Shown: positions 17,809 to 27,400 of the stretch, piece by piece | How positions within the stretch are numbered: position 1 is the stretch's first letter | Layout of the letters: each line of letters opens with the position of its first letter | Virus record (IMG/VR): IMGVR_UViG_3300028800_000115 | Coordinates: 1 to 54,982 of that record | DNA from: a virus | Length of the DNA: 54,982 bases | Strand: one strand, 5' to 3' | Position numbers and translations under genes: made by a program | Notes under the pieces: generated by a model | Databases searched by the model: none | The model's input: only the letters and a program-made list of their open reading frames with translations | Told to the model about the DNA's origin: nothing

Positions 17809-20523
17809 ATGATCCGCCGTGCGCTTCTCGCCGCATTTATTTGCCTCATCGCGTCCGCCGCGATCGCCGGAGGATCCAGCCCTGGATTGACGACCGGCCA
17901 GGTTCCGACCGCGGCTCAATGGAATTCGTACTTCGCCGCCAAGCAGGACTATGTCGTTGGTTCGTGGCCATTCGGCAGCGGCCCGGCGACGTCCGTCGCC
18001 ACGGCGCAGGCGGCGCTTTCGCTGACACCAGGCGTTAATATCCAAGCCTATAACTCTCAACTCACGCAGATCGCCGGCGGAACGTGGCCCGGCGCCGCGA
18101 GCATAACGACCATCGGTTCGCTGGCGGTCAAACTCAACACGCTGGCGTCGTCGACGTCGACGGCTGGCCTGAATTGTCCGCAAGGCGCGGCACCAACCAG
18201 CCCGGTGAATGGCGACGTTTGGTGTACGTCAGCCGGCATGTTTGTGCGGATCGCCGGTTCGACTGTCGGCCCCCTGATCGGGGCTTCAGGGGGGGCCGTC
18301 CTTTCCGTCTCGAATTCGGACTCGACCCTAACCATCTCGCCAACAACCGGCAATGTCGTCGCGTCGCTGAATCTTGCGCATGCGAATGCGTTCACTGCGC
18401 TTCAGGCCGTGAACCTAAATGCCGGCGCGCTTCCTTCGGCGCAGGTAGGCGCGGCTTTCCAGATCAGCAATGCCGCTGGCACGCAAGCGCGCTATGAAGC
18501 CGACAGCTACGCGGCAGCAGCCTATTTCTCCGGTGTCCGCCGCGATGGCACTGTGCTTTCCCCATCGACGCTTCAGTCCGGCGACGAGGTCACCGGCGTA
18601 AATCTCTGGGGCTATAACAGTTCGGCTGTCGTTGGCCCAAAAGCTGCGTTCCGACTTTTCGCCGATCAAAATTGGACGACTGGTGCCAACGGCACCTATG
18701 CGGACATTGCGACGACGCCTGATGGTTCGACCACGCTGACATCTGTCGTGAAGATCGGCAACGATGGATCGGTAAACCTTCTCACCGGATCGCTGCTCAA
18801 CAACGGCACTGTGCCGACAGGAACCGGCGGGTATGTCCGTGCCACGACGCCATCGCTTGTGACGCCGGTTCTTGGTGCGGCGACGGGGACATCGCTGGCT
18901 CTCGGCGGCGCCTCCATCGGCGGCAACGCGCTCGCCGTCACCGGCACGACGCTATTCAACAGTTCGGTGACCTACGCTGACGCCAGCGTCTACAGCGGCA
19001 CCGGCCTCGCCGGACTTCTCTCGCTGACGATCACGCCGACTGCTGCGGCAACGATCAGCACAGATCAGGCTCAGGCTTCGGGCGGTAGCACCACGCTGGC
19101 GTTCTCGACGGTCTCCGGCGTGGTGGCGGGGCAGATCGTCGCCGGCACGAATATCCCGCTTGGCGATCAGGTGTCGTCGACGCAAGGCACCGTGCAGGTC
19201 ACGCTGACCGGTTCCGGGACTTCAGCCTCGGGCCAGAAGGTCATCACGACCACGAACACGACTGGCGCGGTTGTCGGTCAGCAGGTCGCGGATATCACGT
19301 CGCCGAGCGCAATCGGCGCGGGCAACGTCATCGCCTCGATCAGCGCCGGCGTCTCGATCACGATGACGAGCAACCTGACCGGCAACGTCAGCGGTTCGGA
19401 CGTTCTCCATCTCGATCCGACCGTAACGCTGACGACGGCTTCGACTGGAACCATCGGTGCGTCCGCATCGATTACGTTCACGACAAACCATACCGCGCTT
19501 TCGTCGGCCGCCGCGCTTTATACAACCGGCGATGCGAGCGTGAACGGGAACTTGAATGTTGGTGGGCCTATTTTCCTAAACTCCGGGAAAGGCACTTCGG
19601 GGCTGCAAATCGGCGCGACGAATAACACGATCTATGCGACCTCAACAAACCAGATAAATTTCAATGCTGGTGGCGTAAACCTTCTAAATTTATTTGCGTC
19701 CCCCACCGTTAGCATTTCATCAAACGACCACGGGTTGCAAAAGGTATTAAACGGTTCTTCGCAGCCGTTGCTAGAGGTACTTAACAATAGCGCGACGTTA
19801 GGTAATAACGGCGCATCTATATTGTCGTACCGCGCATCGGCTACCGTTCCTGCAACTCTAATATTCGGCCAATCCAATTCCTCGACGCTAGGCACTCAAG
19901 CCGCCGTCGCTTCCGGCACTCGCCTCGGTGACATAAACACCGAAGGCTCTGACGGCACGAACTTCCAAGATGCGACGAGCATCCGTGGGCTCGTCGACGG
20001 TTCGGTGAGCGCGGGTATCGTCCCGGGCAAGCTCTCGTTCCTCACCGCGAACTCCAGCGGAGTCCTCACCGACGCGATGGATATTCGCGCCGATCAAGGC
20101 GTCATCGTCGGGGCCGCCACCGACCAAGGCGCGGGTACTCTCGCCGCGTTGAACGGCCTCTATGACGGCGCGAACCGCGTCGCCACGCTGGCTGCGACGA
20201 GTCAGGCGTTGACCGGCGGCGTCCTCGTGACCGGTGCAAACCTGGGTACTGTCTCGTCCGGCACCACCACCATCGTCTGCGGTTCGTCGCCGCAGCAATA
20301 CCTGACGGATAACGGTGCCTTCACTCTGGCGGCACCAGCGGCGGATTCGAACTGCATCGTGAAGATAACGAACGGTGCGAGCGCAGGCGCGATCACATTC
20401 TCCGGCTTCTCCGTCGGCTCGAACACCGGCGACGCGCTCGACACGACGAACGGGCACAAGTTCATGATCTTTATCGCCCGGATTAACGGCGATTCGACAT
20501 ACAGCGTGAAGGCCCTCCAATGA
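17809..20523 (+). CDS. Large tail fibre-like protein with N-terminal signal-peptide-like segment
   Basis: ATG 17809 follows the J stop by a few bases; the frame is open upstream but overlaps J. The 904-residue product starts MIRRALLAAFICLIASAAIAG, in which residues 3-21 look like a Sec signal with an AIA/G cleavage site (quoted as two overlapping pieces: RALLAAFICLIASAAIA). Then comes TTGQVPTAAQWNSYFAAKQ, common at the start of alphaproteobacterial phage fibres, long Gly/Thr/Ser beta repeats, and a C-terminal domain after residue 690. Bases 19560-19900 are distinctly AT-richer. It would be a trimeric host-contact fibre. Confidence 0.65.
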   Translation: MIRRALLAAFICLIASAAIAGGSSPGLTTGQVPTAAQWNSYFAAKQDYVVGSWPFGSGPATSVATAQAALSLTPGVNIQAYNSQLTQIAGGTWPGAASITTIGSLAVKLNTLASSTSTAGLNCPQGAAPTSPVNGDVWCTSAGMFVRIAGSTVGPLIGASGGAVLSVSNSDSTLTISPTTGNVVASLNLAHANAFTALQAVNLNAGALPSAQVGAAFQISNAAGTQARYEADSYAAAAYFSGVRRDGTVLSPSTLQSGDEVTGVNLWGYNSSAVVGPKAAFRLFADQNWTTGANGTYADIATTPDGSTTLTSVVKIGNDGSVNLLTGSLLNNGTVPTGTGGYVRATTPSLVTPVLGAATGTSLALGGASIGGNALAVTGTTLFNSSVTYADASVYSGTGLAGLLSLTITPTAAATISTDQAQASGGSTTLAFSTVSGVVAGQIVAGTNIPLGDQVSSTQGTVQVTLTGSGTSASGQKVITTTNTTGAVVGQQVADITSPSAIGAGNVIASISAGVSITMTSNLTGNVSGSDVLHLDPTVTLTTASTGTIGASASITFTTNHTALSSAAALYTTGDASVNGNLNVGGPIFLNSGKGTSGLQIGATNNTIYATSTNQINFNAGGVNLLNLFASPTVSISSNDHGLQKVLNGSSQPLLEVLNNSATLGNNGASILSYRASATVPATLIFGQSNSSTLGTQAAVASGTRLGDINTEGSDGTNFQDATSIRGLVDGSVSAGIVPGKLSFLTANSSGVLTDAMDIRADQGVIVGAATDQGAGTLAALNGLYDGANRVATLAATSQALTGGVLVTGANLGTVSSGTTTIVCGSSPQQYLTDNGAFTLAAPAADSNCIVKITNGASAGAITFSGFSVGSNTGDALDTTNGHKFMIFIARINGDSTYSVKALQ

Positions 20524-21608
20524 TCTTCCGCCGGATCGCAGCCGGAGCCGCCCTAGCCCTCGGCATTTTCGTCGCCCCGTCGCTCGCGCTCGCGGCGGCC
20601 TGCACGCTCAACTTGATCACGCTTGGGCCTCCGACCGTCTACACATGCACCGATCCGACCGCGACGACGCTGAACGTCCCGGCTAACTACTCGGCGTCCG
20701 GTGCGGACTGGTACGCCTTCGGAGGCGGCGCGGGCGGCCAGAAACCGACCGGGCTTACCGGCGGCGTCGGCGGTGGCGGTGGTGCGTTCGCAAAATCGGT
20801 GGGCCTTACGCTCACGCCAGGTGCCTCGGTCAATATTCAGGTCGGCCTCGGCGGCGCATTCAATACATCGGGGGCCGATACTTACGTCAATCCAAGCGCC
20901 GGGGTTTTTCCTTCATCCGGGCAGGCTGTAGGCGCGAAGGCCGGACAGGCCGGTAGCGGCTCGACCGGGGGCGCAGGGGGCGATGCGAGTTCTTCCTACG
21001 CGATCGGCACTGGCAGCGCGACGGCGTCCGGCGGCGCGGGGGGAAGCCAAGTCGCGGGCATCGCGGGTAACGGTGGTGGTGGCGCTGGCGGCCCGAACGG
21101 GACGGGCGGCGCGGGCGGCGCGAATACCGGGGGTAACGCTGCAGGCACAGGCGGCGGCGGCAACGGCGGCGGCTCGGCCGGAGCCGATCCGGGGGGTGGC
21201 CTGACCGGCGGCAACGGCGGTAATAATTTTGCAGGCGCTGGCGCTGGTATTGGAGCGACGAACGGGATCGGCGGGGCTGGCACGGTCGGCGGCGGCGGCG
21301 GTGGGGGTGCCGGTCCTGTAGGTGGGACAGGAGTCTATACTGGCGGCGCGGGTGGCCCAGGCGCTGACCTCGGAAATGGGCTCGGCGGCGGCGGTGGCGG
21401 CGGCGGCGCGGGCAGCGGCACAAATACCGGCTCCGGTGTTCCAGCGCTCGGCGGCGCTGGGGGTGCCTGCGGTGGCGGTGGCGGCGGCGGTTCGGCTGCA
21501 GCGGCAGGTGATGCTAATGGCGGCATCGGCGGTAACGGCTGCATCGTGATCTCTTATACCCCTGCGGTTGCGGGAAATTTTGTATTCACTCCGGCTTTCG
21601 TCCCATGA
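20520..21608 (+). CDS. Glycine-rich adhesin-like protein with signal-like N-terminus
   Basis: ATG 20520 overlaps the fibre TGA. Residues 1-29 resemble a signal peptide (RRIAAGAALALGIFVAPSLA, then ALAA). From about residue 60 to 345 it is dominated by Gly with Ala, Ser, Asn and short runs such as GGGGGGGAG, ending NGCIVISYTPAVAG. The end resembles glycine-rich phage domains terminating in a hydrophobic strand, and the composition recalls the polyglycine tip adhesins of T2/S16 gp38 type. Receptor binding is likely but unproven. A second frame with repeats on the other strand is a GC-driven shadow. Confidence 0.5.
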   Translation: MIFRRIAAGAALALGIFVAPSLALAAACTLNLITLGPPTVYTCTDPTATTLNVPANYSASGADWYAFGGGAGGQKPTGLTGGVGGGGGAFAKSVGLTLTPGASVNIQVGLGGAFNTSGADTYVNPSAGVFPSSGQAVGAKAGQAGSGSTGGAGGDASSSYAIGTGSATASGGAGGSQVAGIAGNGGGGAGGPNGTGGAGGANTGGNAAGTGGGGNGGGSAGADPGGGLTGGNGGNNFAGAGAGIGATNGIGGAGTVGGGGGGGAGPVGGTGVYTGGAGGPGADLGNGLGGGGGGGGAGSGTNTGSGVPALGGAGGACGGGGGGGSAAAAGDANGGIGGNGCIVISYTPAVAGNFVFTPAFVP

Positions 21609-21618
21609 GGATACAGCA

Positions 21619-23139
21619 ATGACCTACGGTGGCAGGCTTACCAACCAACCTGGAACCCCCGTACTGACCGGCGACGTCACGAGTCAGGCCGTCGCCTATT
21701 CTCCATGCGGGGATTCTGTCGTATCGATCTTCGACGGCACGACCATGTCGCCGCGCAACTTCCTAGCGACCACGCTCGATCAAGTGGGGCCTACGCTTGC
21801 TATGGGCGGCGCCTTAGCCTGGGCTGCCGATACGGTCTATGACGTGTTCGCGGCGCTCATTGGCGGCGCGGTAATACTCGGCACCGGGCCGGGATGGAAC
21901 AACCTGACCGGCGGATCAGCGCCGCCACCGCCGCCGCCAAGTTCCGGCAGTTATTCGCAGATCACGTCTTTCGCCGCTTTCTTCACGTCAGGCCCAGGCG
22001 TCGGCGGGAACCCATGGACCCGGCTGTCGGCCGCGTTCGACGGCGTCCGCAGCAAGACCGCAGGGGCATGCGCGTGGAACTATCCATCGAACAGCGGCAT
22101 GGCGAACTACATCGGTGTCGACTTGGGTGCCGTCGCCTCGGCCCCTGTCACGCAGATCATCATGTACGGGCCGAGCGACGACGGCTACCGTGGTGATGAG
22201 GGTTCGGCGCTGCCCGCAGAATTTCTTGGATCGCTCGATGGCGTGAACTTCGTCACCCTCTGGTCCGGCACCGTCGACGCCGCCGCGCCGTTCTCCAACA
22301 TTGACACGATCAACTCCGCGCTGATCGCAACGACACCCTATCGGTACTATGTCTGGGGATTCGCCGGTAACGGCATCAACGCGGTGAAAGTCGCGCAACT
22401 CGAGCTTTACCAGACCGCCGCTACGGGTGGAGGCTCGTCCGCACCGCCGCCACCGCCTCCCGCTCCTGGGTCGACACGACAGATCCTTACAAATTACGAT
22501 GGTGTGATCGTCAACGCCGCGCCGATCACTCTACAGACTGGTCCGTCGACATCGATCGCCGTCCCGGCATATCAGGCTACCTTCCTCGGTTCGATCTTGA
22601 TCGACGCGACGCCCGGCACTGTGACCGTGAACCTTTCCTACGGTCTCAATCGAAAGGTCGGAGTCTCGAACGCGTTCAACCGGCGCCCGATCTGCCTTCA
22701 GGCCGGCGAACCCGGGACCGGCGCGCACTACGAGTATTCCGTCGTCACGCAGACTACGACCTCGCCACCCTACCTGTTCGAGCCATCGCACGCCCAGCCG
22801 GGCAACATGCTGACCGTCCTGAGCACGCTGGCCGATCAATCTATACCTGTGCGCTATAGCCAGTCATTCTTCCTGAATAGCAGCGGGGCCGCTGCTGCCT
22901 ATTGGGCTGGTATCGGACGCGACGGATCGCTCACGCCGTCGAGCACATGGATACAAGGCAATTACGATGTCACCGGCATCGACGCCGGGTCATCACAGAT
23001 CGCCGCGATCGACGCGCCGCCGTTTGCAGGCATCGCACAATTCCAAGCAATCGAGGGCGGTCGCGGCAACGTCTCAGCGGCTTGGGGTAACACCCCGGCC
23101 GGTGGTAACATGCTGCTCGGCGCCTGCTTCGATTATTGA
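21619..23139 (+). CDS. Receptor-binding-type protein with F5/8C (discoidin)-like domain
   Basis: Start ATG 21619 is preceded by a GAGG-type site; an in-frame ATG 51 bases upstream overlaps the previous gene. The 506-residue product has an N-terminal adaptor, a proline-rich linker (APPPPPPSSG), a discoidin-type domain of about residues 120-275 with FDGVRSKTAGACAWNYP, IGVDLGAVASAPVTQI, SLDGVNFVTLWSG and YRYYVWGFAGNGINAV, another proline linker, then a C-terminal beta domain. Discoidin domains bind carbohydrate, so a surface-polysaccharide receptor is suggested. No catalytic site is seen. Confidence 0.6.
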   Translation: MTYGGRLTNQPGTPVLTGDVTSQAVAYSPCGDSVVSIFDGTTMSPRNFLATTLDQVGPTLAMGGALAWAADTVYDVFAALIGGAVILGTGPGWNNLTGGSAPPPPPPSSGSYSQITSFAAFFTSGPGVGGNPWTRLSAAFDGVRSKTAGACAWNYPSNSGMANYIGVDLGAVASAPVTQIIMYGPSDDGYRGDEGSALPAEFLGSLDGVNFVTLWSGTVDAAAPFSNIDTINSALIATTPYRYYVWGFAGNGINAVKVAQLELYQTAATGGGSSAPPPPPPAPGSTRQILTNYDGVIVNAAPITLQTGPSTSIAVPAYQATFLGSILIDATPGTVTVNLSYGLNRKVGVSNAFNRRPICLQAGEPGTGAHYEYSVVTQTTTSPPYLFEPSHAQPGNMLTVLSTLADQSIPVRYSQSFFLNSSGAAAAYWAGIGRDGSLTPSSTWIQGNYDVTGIDAGSSQIAAIDAPPFAGIAQFQAIEGGRGNVSAAWGNTPAGGNMLLGACFDY

Positions 23140-23142
23140 TCG

Positions 23143-23949
23143 ATGTCCGTCCCGTCGAGTGCCATTGGTGATTTTGTAATCGGGGAAAGCCCGATCGGCG
23201 GCGCCGCGCCGCCGGTTCCGCCGCCGTTCCCGCCTTCGGGACCGACGGGCATCTCGCAGATCATCGCCGCATATCTTTACAAAGAATATGACGACGATGA
23301 GGATTTGCAGGCTCTCGTCGATTCCTACAACGAGATCGCGCAGCAATATCTCGACTGGTTCAACAACATAAATTTGCCGATCTATACCGGTCCGAACGTA
23401 TCGGATCTTCTGCTCGATTGGGTCGGCACGAATCTCTATGGCACCGCGCGTCCGGTTTTGCCAAGCGGCCAGAACCAAAATATCGGCCTGATCAATACCT
23501 ACATGCTCAATGAACTTGAGCCGAATCAGACCGTCGTTATCGGCCCGCAGAATTATTATTCGACGACGGACGACGTCTACCGTCGCGTGATTACCTGGGC
23601 TTTCTTCAAGGGCGACGGAAAGTATTTCACGCTGCAATGGTTGAAGCGCCGCGTCATGCGCTTCCTGTTCGGCGAGAACGGAATCAATTTCAACGTCGAT
23701 CAGACATACCAGGTCAGTGTTTCGTTCGGCCTCGATCGTCAGGTGAACATAAGGATATTGGCGGGGATTCGTACCATCGTCGGCGGCGCGTTCCCGAACG
23801 CATGCATGATGAACGACGTCATGCCAAACCAAGTAATATCGACCTTTCAGGACTTGCCGGCTGTGCCTCTCGCGCCAATCTTTCAGGCTGCGGTAGAGGC
23901 TGGCGTTCTCGAACTTCCGTTCCAATACGATTGGGTCGTCACCGTCTAA
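23143..23949 (+). CDS. Tail protein I/baseplate wedge-to-fibre connector-like protein
   Basis: The 268-residue product begins with a proline-rich stretch (APPVPPPFPPSGPTG), then IIAAYLYKEYDDDEDLQALV and YLDWFNNINLPIYTGP. The helical LLLDWVGTNLYG segment and TWAFFKGDGKYFTLQWLKRR resemble tail protein I or Mu gp48-type connectors. Unusually it lies after three fibre/adhesin genes instead of directly after J. Function is inferred from these parts and position. Confidence 0.5.
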   Translation: MSVPSSAIGDFVIGESPIGGAAPPVPPPFPPSGPTGISQIIAAYLYKEYDDDEDLQALVDSYNEIAQQYLDWFNNINLPIYTGPNVSDLLLDWVGTNLYGTARPVLPSGQNQNIGLINTYMLNELEPNQTVVIGPQNYYSTTDDVYRRVITWAFFKGDGKYFTLQWLKRRVMRFLFGENGINFNVDQTYQVSVSFGLDRQVNIRILAGIRTIVGGAFPNACMMNDVMPNQVISTFQDLPAVPLAPIFQAAVEAGVLELPFQYDWVVTV

Positions 23950-23963
23950 CCGGGGAAATCTAA

Positions 23964-25595
23964 ATGAGCAACGTGTTCCTCTTCGCGAACAATGCCGGGT
24001 CGACATTGGCTGGCGCTATCAACTCGACGGCGACGACCGCGCTCCTTGCTGCGGGAACCGGCGTTCTATTCCCGGCGCCCGGGTCGGGCCAGCAGTTCGC
24101 CATGACGTTCATCAGCGCATCGAACAATCTGCTGAAGGAAATCGTGTACGTTACGTCGATCAGCGGCGATACGATCACGATGGTTCGCGGCCAGGAGGGC
24201 ACCAACGCGCTGTCGTGGAGCGCCGGCGATTTTGCCAATGCTTTGATAACCGCTGGCATGCTGCAGTCAATGACTCAATACGGGCAACTCCCGATAACGT
24301 CGGTTGCCGGAAATCCCAATGGTGTTCTCGCCGGCACCGCCGGAACGCCTGGAACGAATGGATTTCCATCGCTTGCCTTCGACGTAACGAATCTAATCGG
24401 CTATTTTTGCACGGCCACCGGGTCTTCGTCGACGGCGGTATGGTCGCCAATGTCGGGCCAGGCGATCAACTTCAAGGGTGGCACTTCCACCGGAACCGCG
24501 AATGCCCAGACAGTGACACCCGTCACACCTGGCGGTTTCTCTGCGGCGTCCGGCGTATCGCTTACCTTCACGCCAGGCGCCACAAACACTGGCGACACAT
24601 TCTTGACTGCCGGTTCGACCGGATCGATCGAATGTAAAAAGGTCAGTGGCGCGTCTCTGGTAAATTTCGCCGGCAATGAATTCACCATCAACGTGCCGGT
24701 GACGGTCGTTTCGAATGGCACATATTGGGTTCTTCAGACATCGTCATTGGGCGCATTGGGTCTTCTGAATATTGGCTATGGCCTGAAGAACGACGGGTCC
24801 GGAAACGGCGCGGTTACGCCGACAACGCTTCCTCTGATTGCCGGTACGTCTGGCGTTCGCGCATCGGCGGCTGGCGGCGCATCCAGCGTCACGATCGCGC
24901 TGCAGGAGGCGATTCTCGGCGTCGCGCTTGGCGGCAATACCTACAAAATTTCCAGTCCATCACTTTCGTTCAACGGTTCCGGCACCGGAGCGAACGGGAT
25001 GGACACTGGCTCACTTCCGATCAGCGGATATCTCGACCTTTATGCGATCGTAAACGGTGCCGGAACGGTAGCAACGCTTGGGTGCAACAATGCGACCAGC
25101 GGTGGCGCCTCTGTCTATTCGTTCGGCCACATGCCGGCCGGTTACATCGCGTCGGCGTTCTTAGGAACCTACCCGACCGACGGTTCGGGTCATGTCATCG
25201 CATTTGCGCAAATCAACCGCGAAGTTTTCCTGAAGAACTTCGTTGTGGCGGCCTCGAATCTCGCGACTGGCACCACATCGCTAACGTCACTTTCGATCGC
25301 CAGTTCTGTTCCGCCAAACGCCATTCTGGTCAGCGGCAATATGGGATCGACCAGTTCCAGCGGTTCGAACGCTGGCCTCTTGGGTAGCATAGCTGGCGAT
25401 GCGTCTGGAACCGGCGCACAGATAATGATCAACGACAATGGGCCTGGGTCGGCGCCGAACATCGCGCCTGATGCAACGCTCTATGGGGCGGGGCCATTCC
25501 GCGATATCCCGCTATTGACTGCGCAGACCATCTTCTACACATGGAATGCCAACGGCAGCGCCGGCAAGATAAACATTCAGTCCTACAAGTTCTGA
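23964..25595 (+). CDS. Second tail fibre protein
   Basis: The 543-residue product starts MSNVFLFANNAGSTLAGAIN, with ITMVRGQEGTNALSWSAGD, a typical N-terminal fibre adaptor, followed by Gly/Ser/Thr-rich beta sequence and a C-terminal domain ending IFYTWNANGSAGKINIQSY. A GGGGAAATCT site precedes the ATG. It is the last structural gene before the lysis genes. No signal peptide. It probably assembles with the connector upstream. Confidence 0.65.
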   Translation: MSNVFLFANNAGSTLAGAINSTATTALLAAGTGVLFPAPGSGQQFAMTFISASNNLLKEIVYVTSISGDTITMVRGQEGTNALSWSAGDFANALITAGMLQSMTQYGQLPITSVAGNPNGVLAGTAGTPGTNGFPSLAFDVTNLIGYFCTATGSSSTAVWSPMSGQAINFKGGTSTGTANAQTVTPVTPGGFSAASGVSLTFTPGATNTGDTFLTAGSTGSIECKKVSGASLVNFAGNEFTINVPVTVVSNGTYWVLQTSSLGALGLLNIGYGLKNDGSGNGAVTPTTLPLIAGTSGVRASAAGGASSVTIALQEAILGVALGGNTYKISSPSLSFNGSGTGANGMDTGSLPISGYLDLYAIVNGAGTVATLGCNNATSGGASVYSFGHMPAGYIASAFLGTYPTDGSGHVIAFAQINREVFLKNFVVAASNLATGTTSLTSLSIASSVPPNAILVSGNMGSTSSSGSNAGLLGSIAGDASGTGAQIMINDNGPGSAPNIAPDATLYGAGPFRDIPLLTAQTIFYTWNANGSAGKINIQSYKF

Positions 25596-25607
25596 CCGAA
25601 AAAGTTA

Positions 25608-25622
25608 GGATCCAAAGGATCC
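25608..25622. repeat. GGATCC-AAA-GGATCC hairpin-capable repeat
   Basis: Two copies of the palindrome GGATCC are separated by AAA, in the 96-base gap between the fibre gene and the lysis cluster. It can form a 6-bp hairpin with a 3-base loop but has no T tract after it on the plus strand, so it is a poor terminator. The rest of this gap shows no gene or clear promoter. Confidence 0.4.
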
Positions 25623-25691
25623 AAAACGGTGGTGCTTTCCTATCCAGTTACGGCATCTGACGCAGTATCGTCTTGGTATCGGGGGATTTAT

Positions 25692-26096
25692 ATGAACGAC
25701 CACGGCGATCGATCTCATGTCGTTCCGCTGCGCGCGGAGGATTTTAGCGAGCCCGGCAAGGCGAGCGGGTACACGCATATCATTACGCTCGCGCTTGCCG
25801 CGGTGAGTTCGGCTCTCGGCGGTATTTGTTGGTCTCAGCTTTCCGACATTAAAGCGGCCCAGGTCGAATATGCGAAAGAGCAGCTTATCTCGGCCAAAGA
25901 GGTGGCGTCACTAAAGGGCCGGGCCGATGATCTAACGAGTAAGGTTTTCGCAATAGACGGCCTCGACGCTCTGCAGACAACCCGCATCGACAAGATTGCG
26001 GCGGCTTCCGCAGGCCTGGATGCTCGAACGTCATCGAACACGGCGCGCATCGATGAACTTGACCGGCGATCTCAGTCGCCTCCGGCGCGGAGATAG
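25692..26096 (+). CDS. Single-span membrane protein, lysis cluster
   Basis: The start is ATG 25692 behind a GGGGGA site; an upstream in-frame GTG lacks one. The 134-residue product has one hydrophobic segment, residues of about 25-45 (YTHIITLALAAVSSALGGI), followed by a coiled-coil-like tail (EYAKEQLISAKEVASLKG, then TTRIDKIAAASAGLDARTS). This layout fits a membrane-anchored coiled-coil protein such as a lysis regulator or holin-associated protein. I do not recognise a specific family. Confidence 0.5.
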   Translation: MNDHGDRSHVVPLRAEDFSEPGKASGYTHIITLALAAVSSALGGICWSQLSDIKAAQVEYAKEQLISAKEVASLKGRADDLTSKVFAIDGLDALQTTRIDKIAAASAGLDARTSSNTARIDELDRRSQSPPARR

Positions 26097-26131
26097 GGCG
26101 CCTCAGAAAGCGTTATCCGCACGGAGTTACG

Positions 26132-26419
26132 ATGAACCGAACATTGGCGCAGCGACGCAGGCGTCTTGTGCTGGTCGATCTGAACAGCAGCGCGACGAAA
26201 GTTATTCTTGCCGTTCTTTCGCTGCTGGCGGTTGCCGTGCCGAATGGCGTTGGATTGTTGGCGACGAAGGGGACTGCGGAACTCGCGGCCTCAAATGCCA
26301 GCGCGGCGGTCGATACCGGCAAGACCTCGCTCGGGAATGTCTACACCGTCCAGGATCAGATCAAGGCCGACCACCTTCTACTCGAGAAGATAGCGGCGAA
26401 GCTTGGAGTAAAACCGTGA
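26132..26419 (+). CDS. Small membrane protein, lysis cluster
   Basis: The 95-residue product begins with a strongly basic stretch (AQRRRRLVLVDL), then one transmembrane segment (residues 24-43, KVILAVLSLLAVAVPNGVGL), then a soluble helix ending EKIAAKLGVKP. ACGGAGTT precedes ATG 26132. Its stop overlaps the endolysin start. A holin or antiholin role is possible, but the single span and polarity do not prove it. Confidence 0.45.
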   Translation: MNRTLAQRRRRLVLVDLNSSATKVILAVLSLLAVAVPNGVGLLATKGTAELAASNASAAVDTGKTSLGNVYTVQDQIKADHLLLEKIAAKLGVKP

Positions 26420-26904
26420 GTCGTTTTTTAACCGGCAATCTCGGCGCCTTTACCGACATGCTCGGTTTCAGCGAGATCGGCCCGGCACTCTTGGCTGCGT
26501 CCGACGACGGCTACAATGTCATTGTTGGATCGACGCCGGCGAAGCCCGATCTCTTCACCAGCTATGCCGACCACCCGCGCAAACTCGTTCATCTCGGCGC
26601 GCACCTGCAAAGCACAGCGGCCGGCAAGTTCCAGATCCTCGAGCACATCTTCGACTTCTACAAGGCCAAGCTTCATCTCACCGACTTTCGCCCGGAATCG
26701 CAGGAGCGCATCGCGCAACGGATGATTTCCGAGCGCATCGGCGCAATGGCGGCGATCTCTGCCGGTCGCGTCGAAGATGCCATCGTTGCCGTCCGAACGC
26801 TTTGGGCGAGCCTGCCAGGCGCCGGGTACGGCCAGCGGGAAGTCGCGCTCGACGAACTCGAGCAAGCCTATCTCGACGCGGGCGGGATTATTTCGCCTTC
26901 CTGA
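26416..26904 (+). CDS. Endolysin, GH104/lysozyme-like
   Basis: The start is GTG 26416, overlapping the upstream TGA (GTGA). The 162-residue product matches phage glycoside-hydrolase lysins of the GH104 type: LGFSEIG with E20 as the probable catalytic acid, GYNVIVGST, SYADHPRKLVHL, STAAGKFQILEHIFDFY, DFRPESQERIAQRMI and WASLPGAGYGQREVALDEL. It degrades peptidoglycan glycan strands at the end of infection. No signal peptide, so it needs a holin. The gene is within a run of overlapping lysis genes. Confidence 0.85.
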   Translation: MSRFLTGNLGAFTDMLGFSEIGPALLAASDDGYNVIVGSTPAKPDLFTSYADHPRKLVHLGAHLQSTAAGKFQILEHIFDFYKAKLHLTDFRPESQERIAQRMISERIGAMAAISAGRVEDAIVAVRTLWASLPGAGYGQREVALDELEQAYLDAGGIISPS

Positions 26905-26935
26905 TTCCATCAATTTCCGGTAAATGGGGTTCAAC

Positions 26936-27400
26936 ATGAACATCGACCTGTCCTCGATCGAGACCGAAGTTCTGCAGGCGCTCGGCATCGTCCTGTTCTC
27001 GCTGCTGTCGCTGGCCGCCCAGAAATTCGTCGCGTGGCTGAAGCTGAAGAACGGCGCCCAGGTTCAGGCGGCGATCGACGGCGCCGCCGACAAGGCGATC
27101 AACTTCGGCGTGATGAAAGCGCAGGAAAAGATCAGAGCCGAGGGGTGGGATAGCGTCAGCGTGCAGAATCAGGTAGCGGCGACCGCCGTGTCCTACGTTG
27201 CCGATAAATTCCCCGAGGCGCTGAAGAGCGCCGGCATCGATCCGACGACGCCCGATGGTGCGCAGAAGATCGAAGATATCGTGACCAGATCGCTCCCGGC
27301 CAGCATGGCAGCTGCGGCCGCGAGCCCGACCACCCCGCAAGCACCGGGGACAACCACGACCGTCCTGCAAAGCACGGTCGCAACCGGAGACGCAAAATGA
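26936..27400 (+). CDS. Putative holin (LLH-like)
   Basis: Start ATG 26936 follows a GGGGT site; an in-frame ATG 12 bases upstream overlaps that site. The product of about 154 residues has one N-terminal membrane segment (ETEVLQALGIVLFSLLSLAAQ) then basic residues and amphipathic helices (INFGVMKAQEKIRAEGW). This arrangement resembles LLH-type phage holins. A Thr/Pro/Ala-rich tail ends the protein. It is followed by a gene overlapping by four bases. Confidence 0.5.
   Translation: MNIDLSSIETEVLQALGIVLFSLLSLAAQKFVAWLKLKNGAQVQAAIDGAADKAINFGVMKAQEKIRAEGWDSVSVQNQVAATAVSYVADKFPEALKSAGIDPTTPDGAQKIEDIVTRSLPASMAAAAASPTTPQAPGTTTTVLQSTVATGDAK

Noticed and set aside
20887-21423. Arg-rich minus-strand frame and GGC repeats resembling an array
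   Set aside because: The repetition is the glycine-rich gene's codons; no regular spacer-repeat structure, so not CRISPR.
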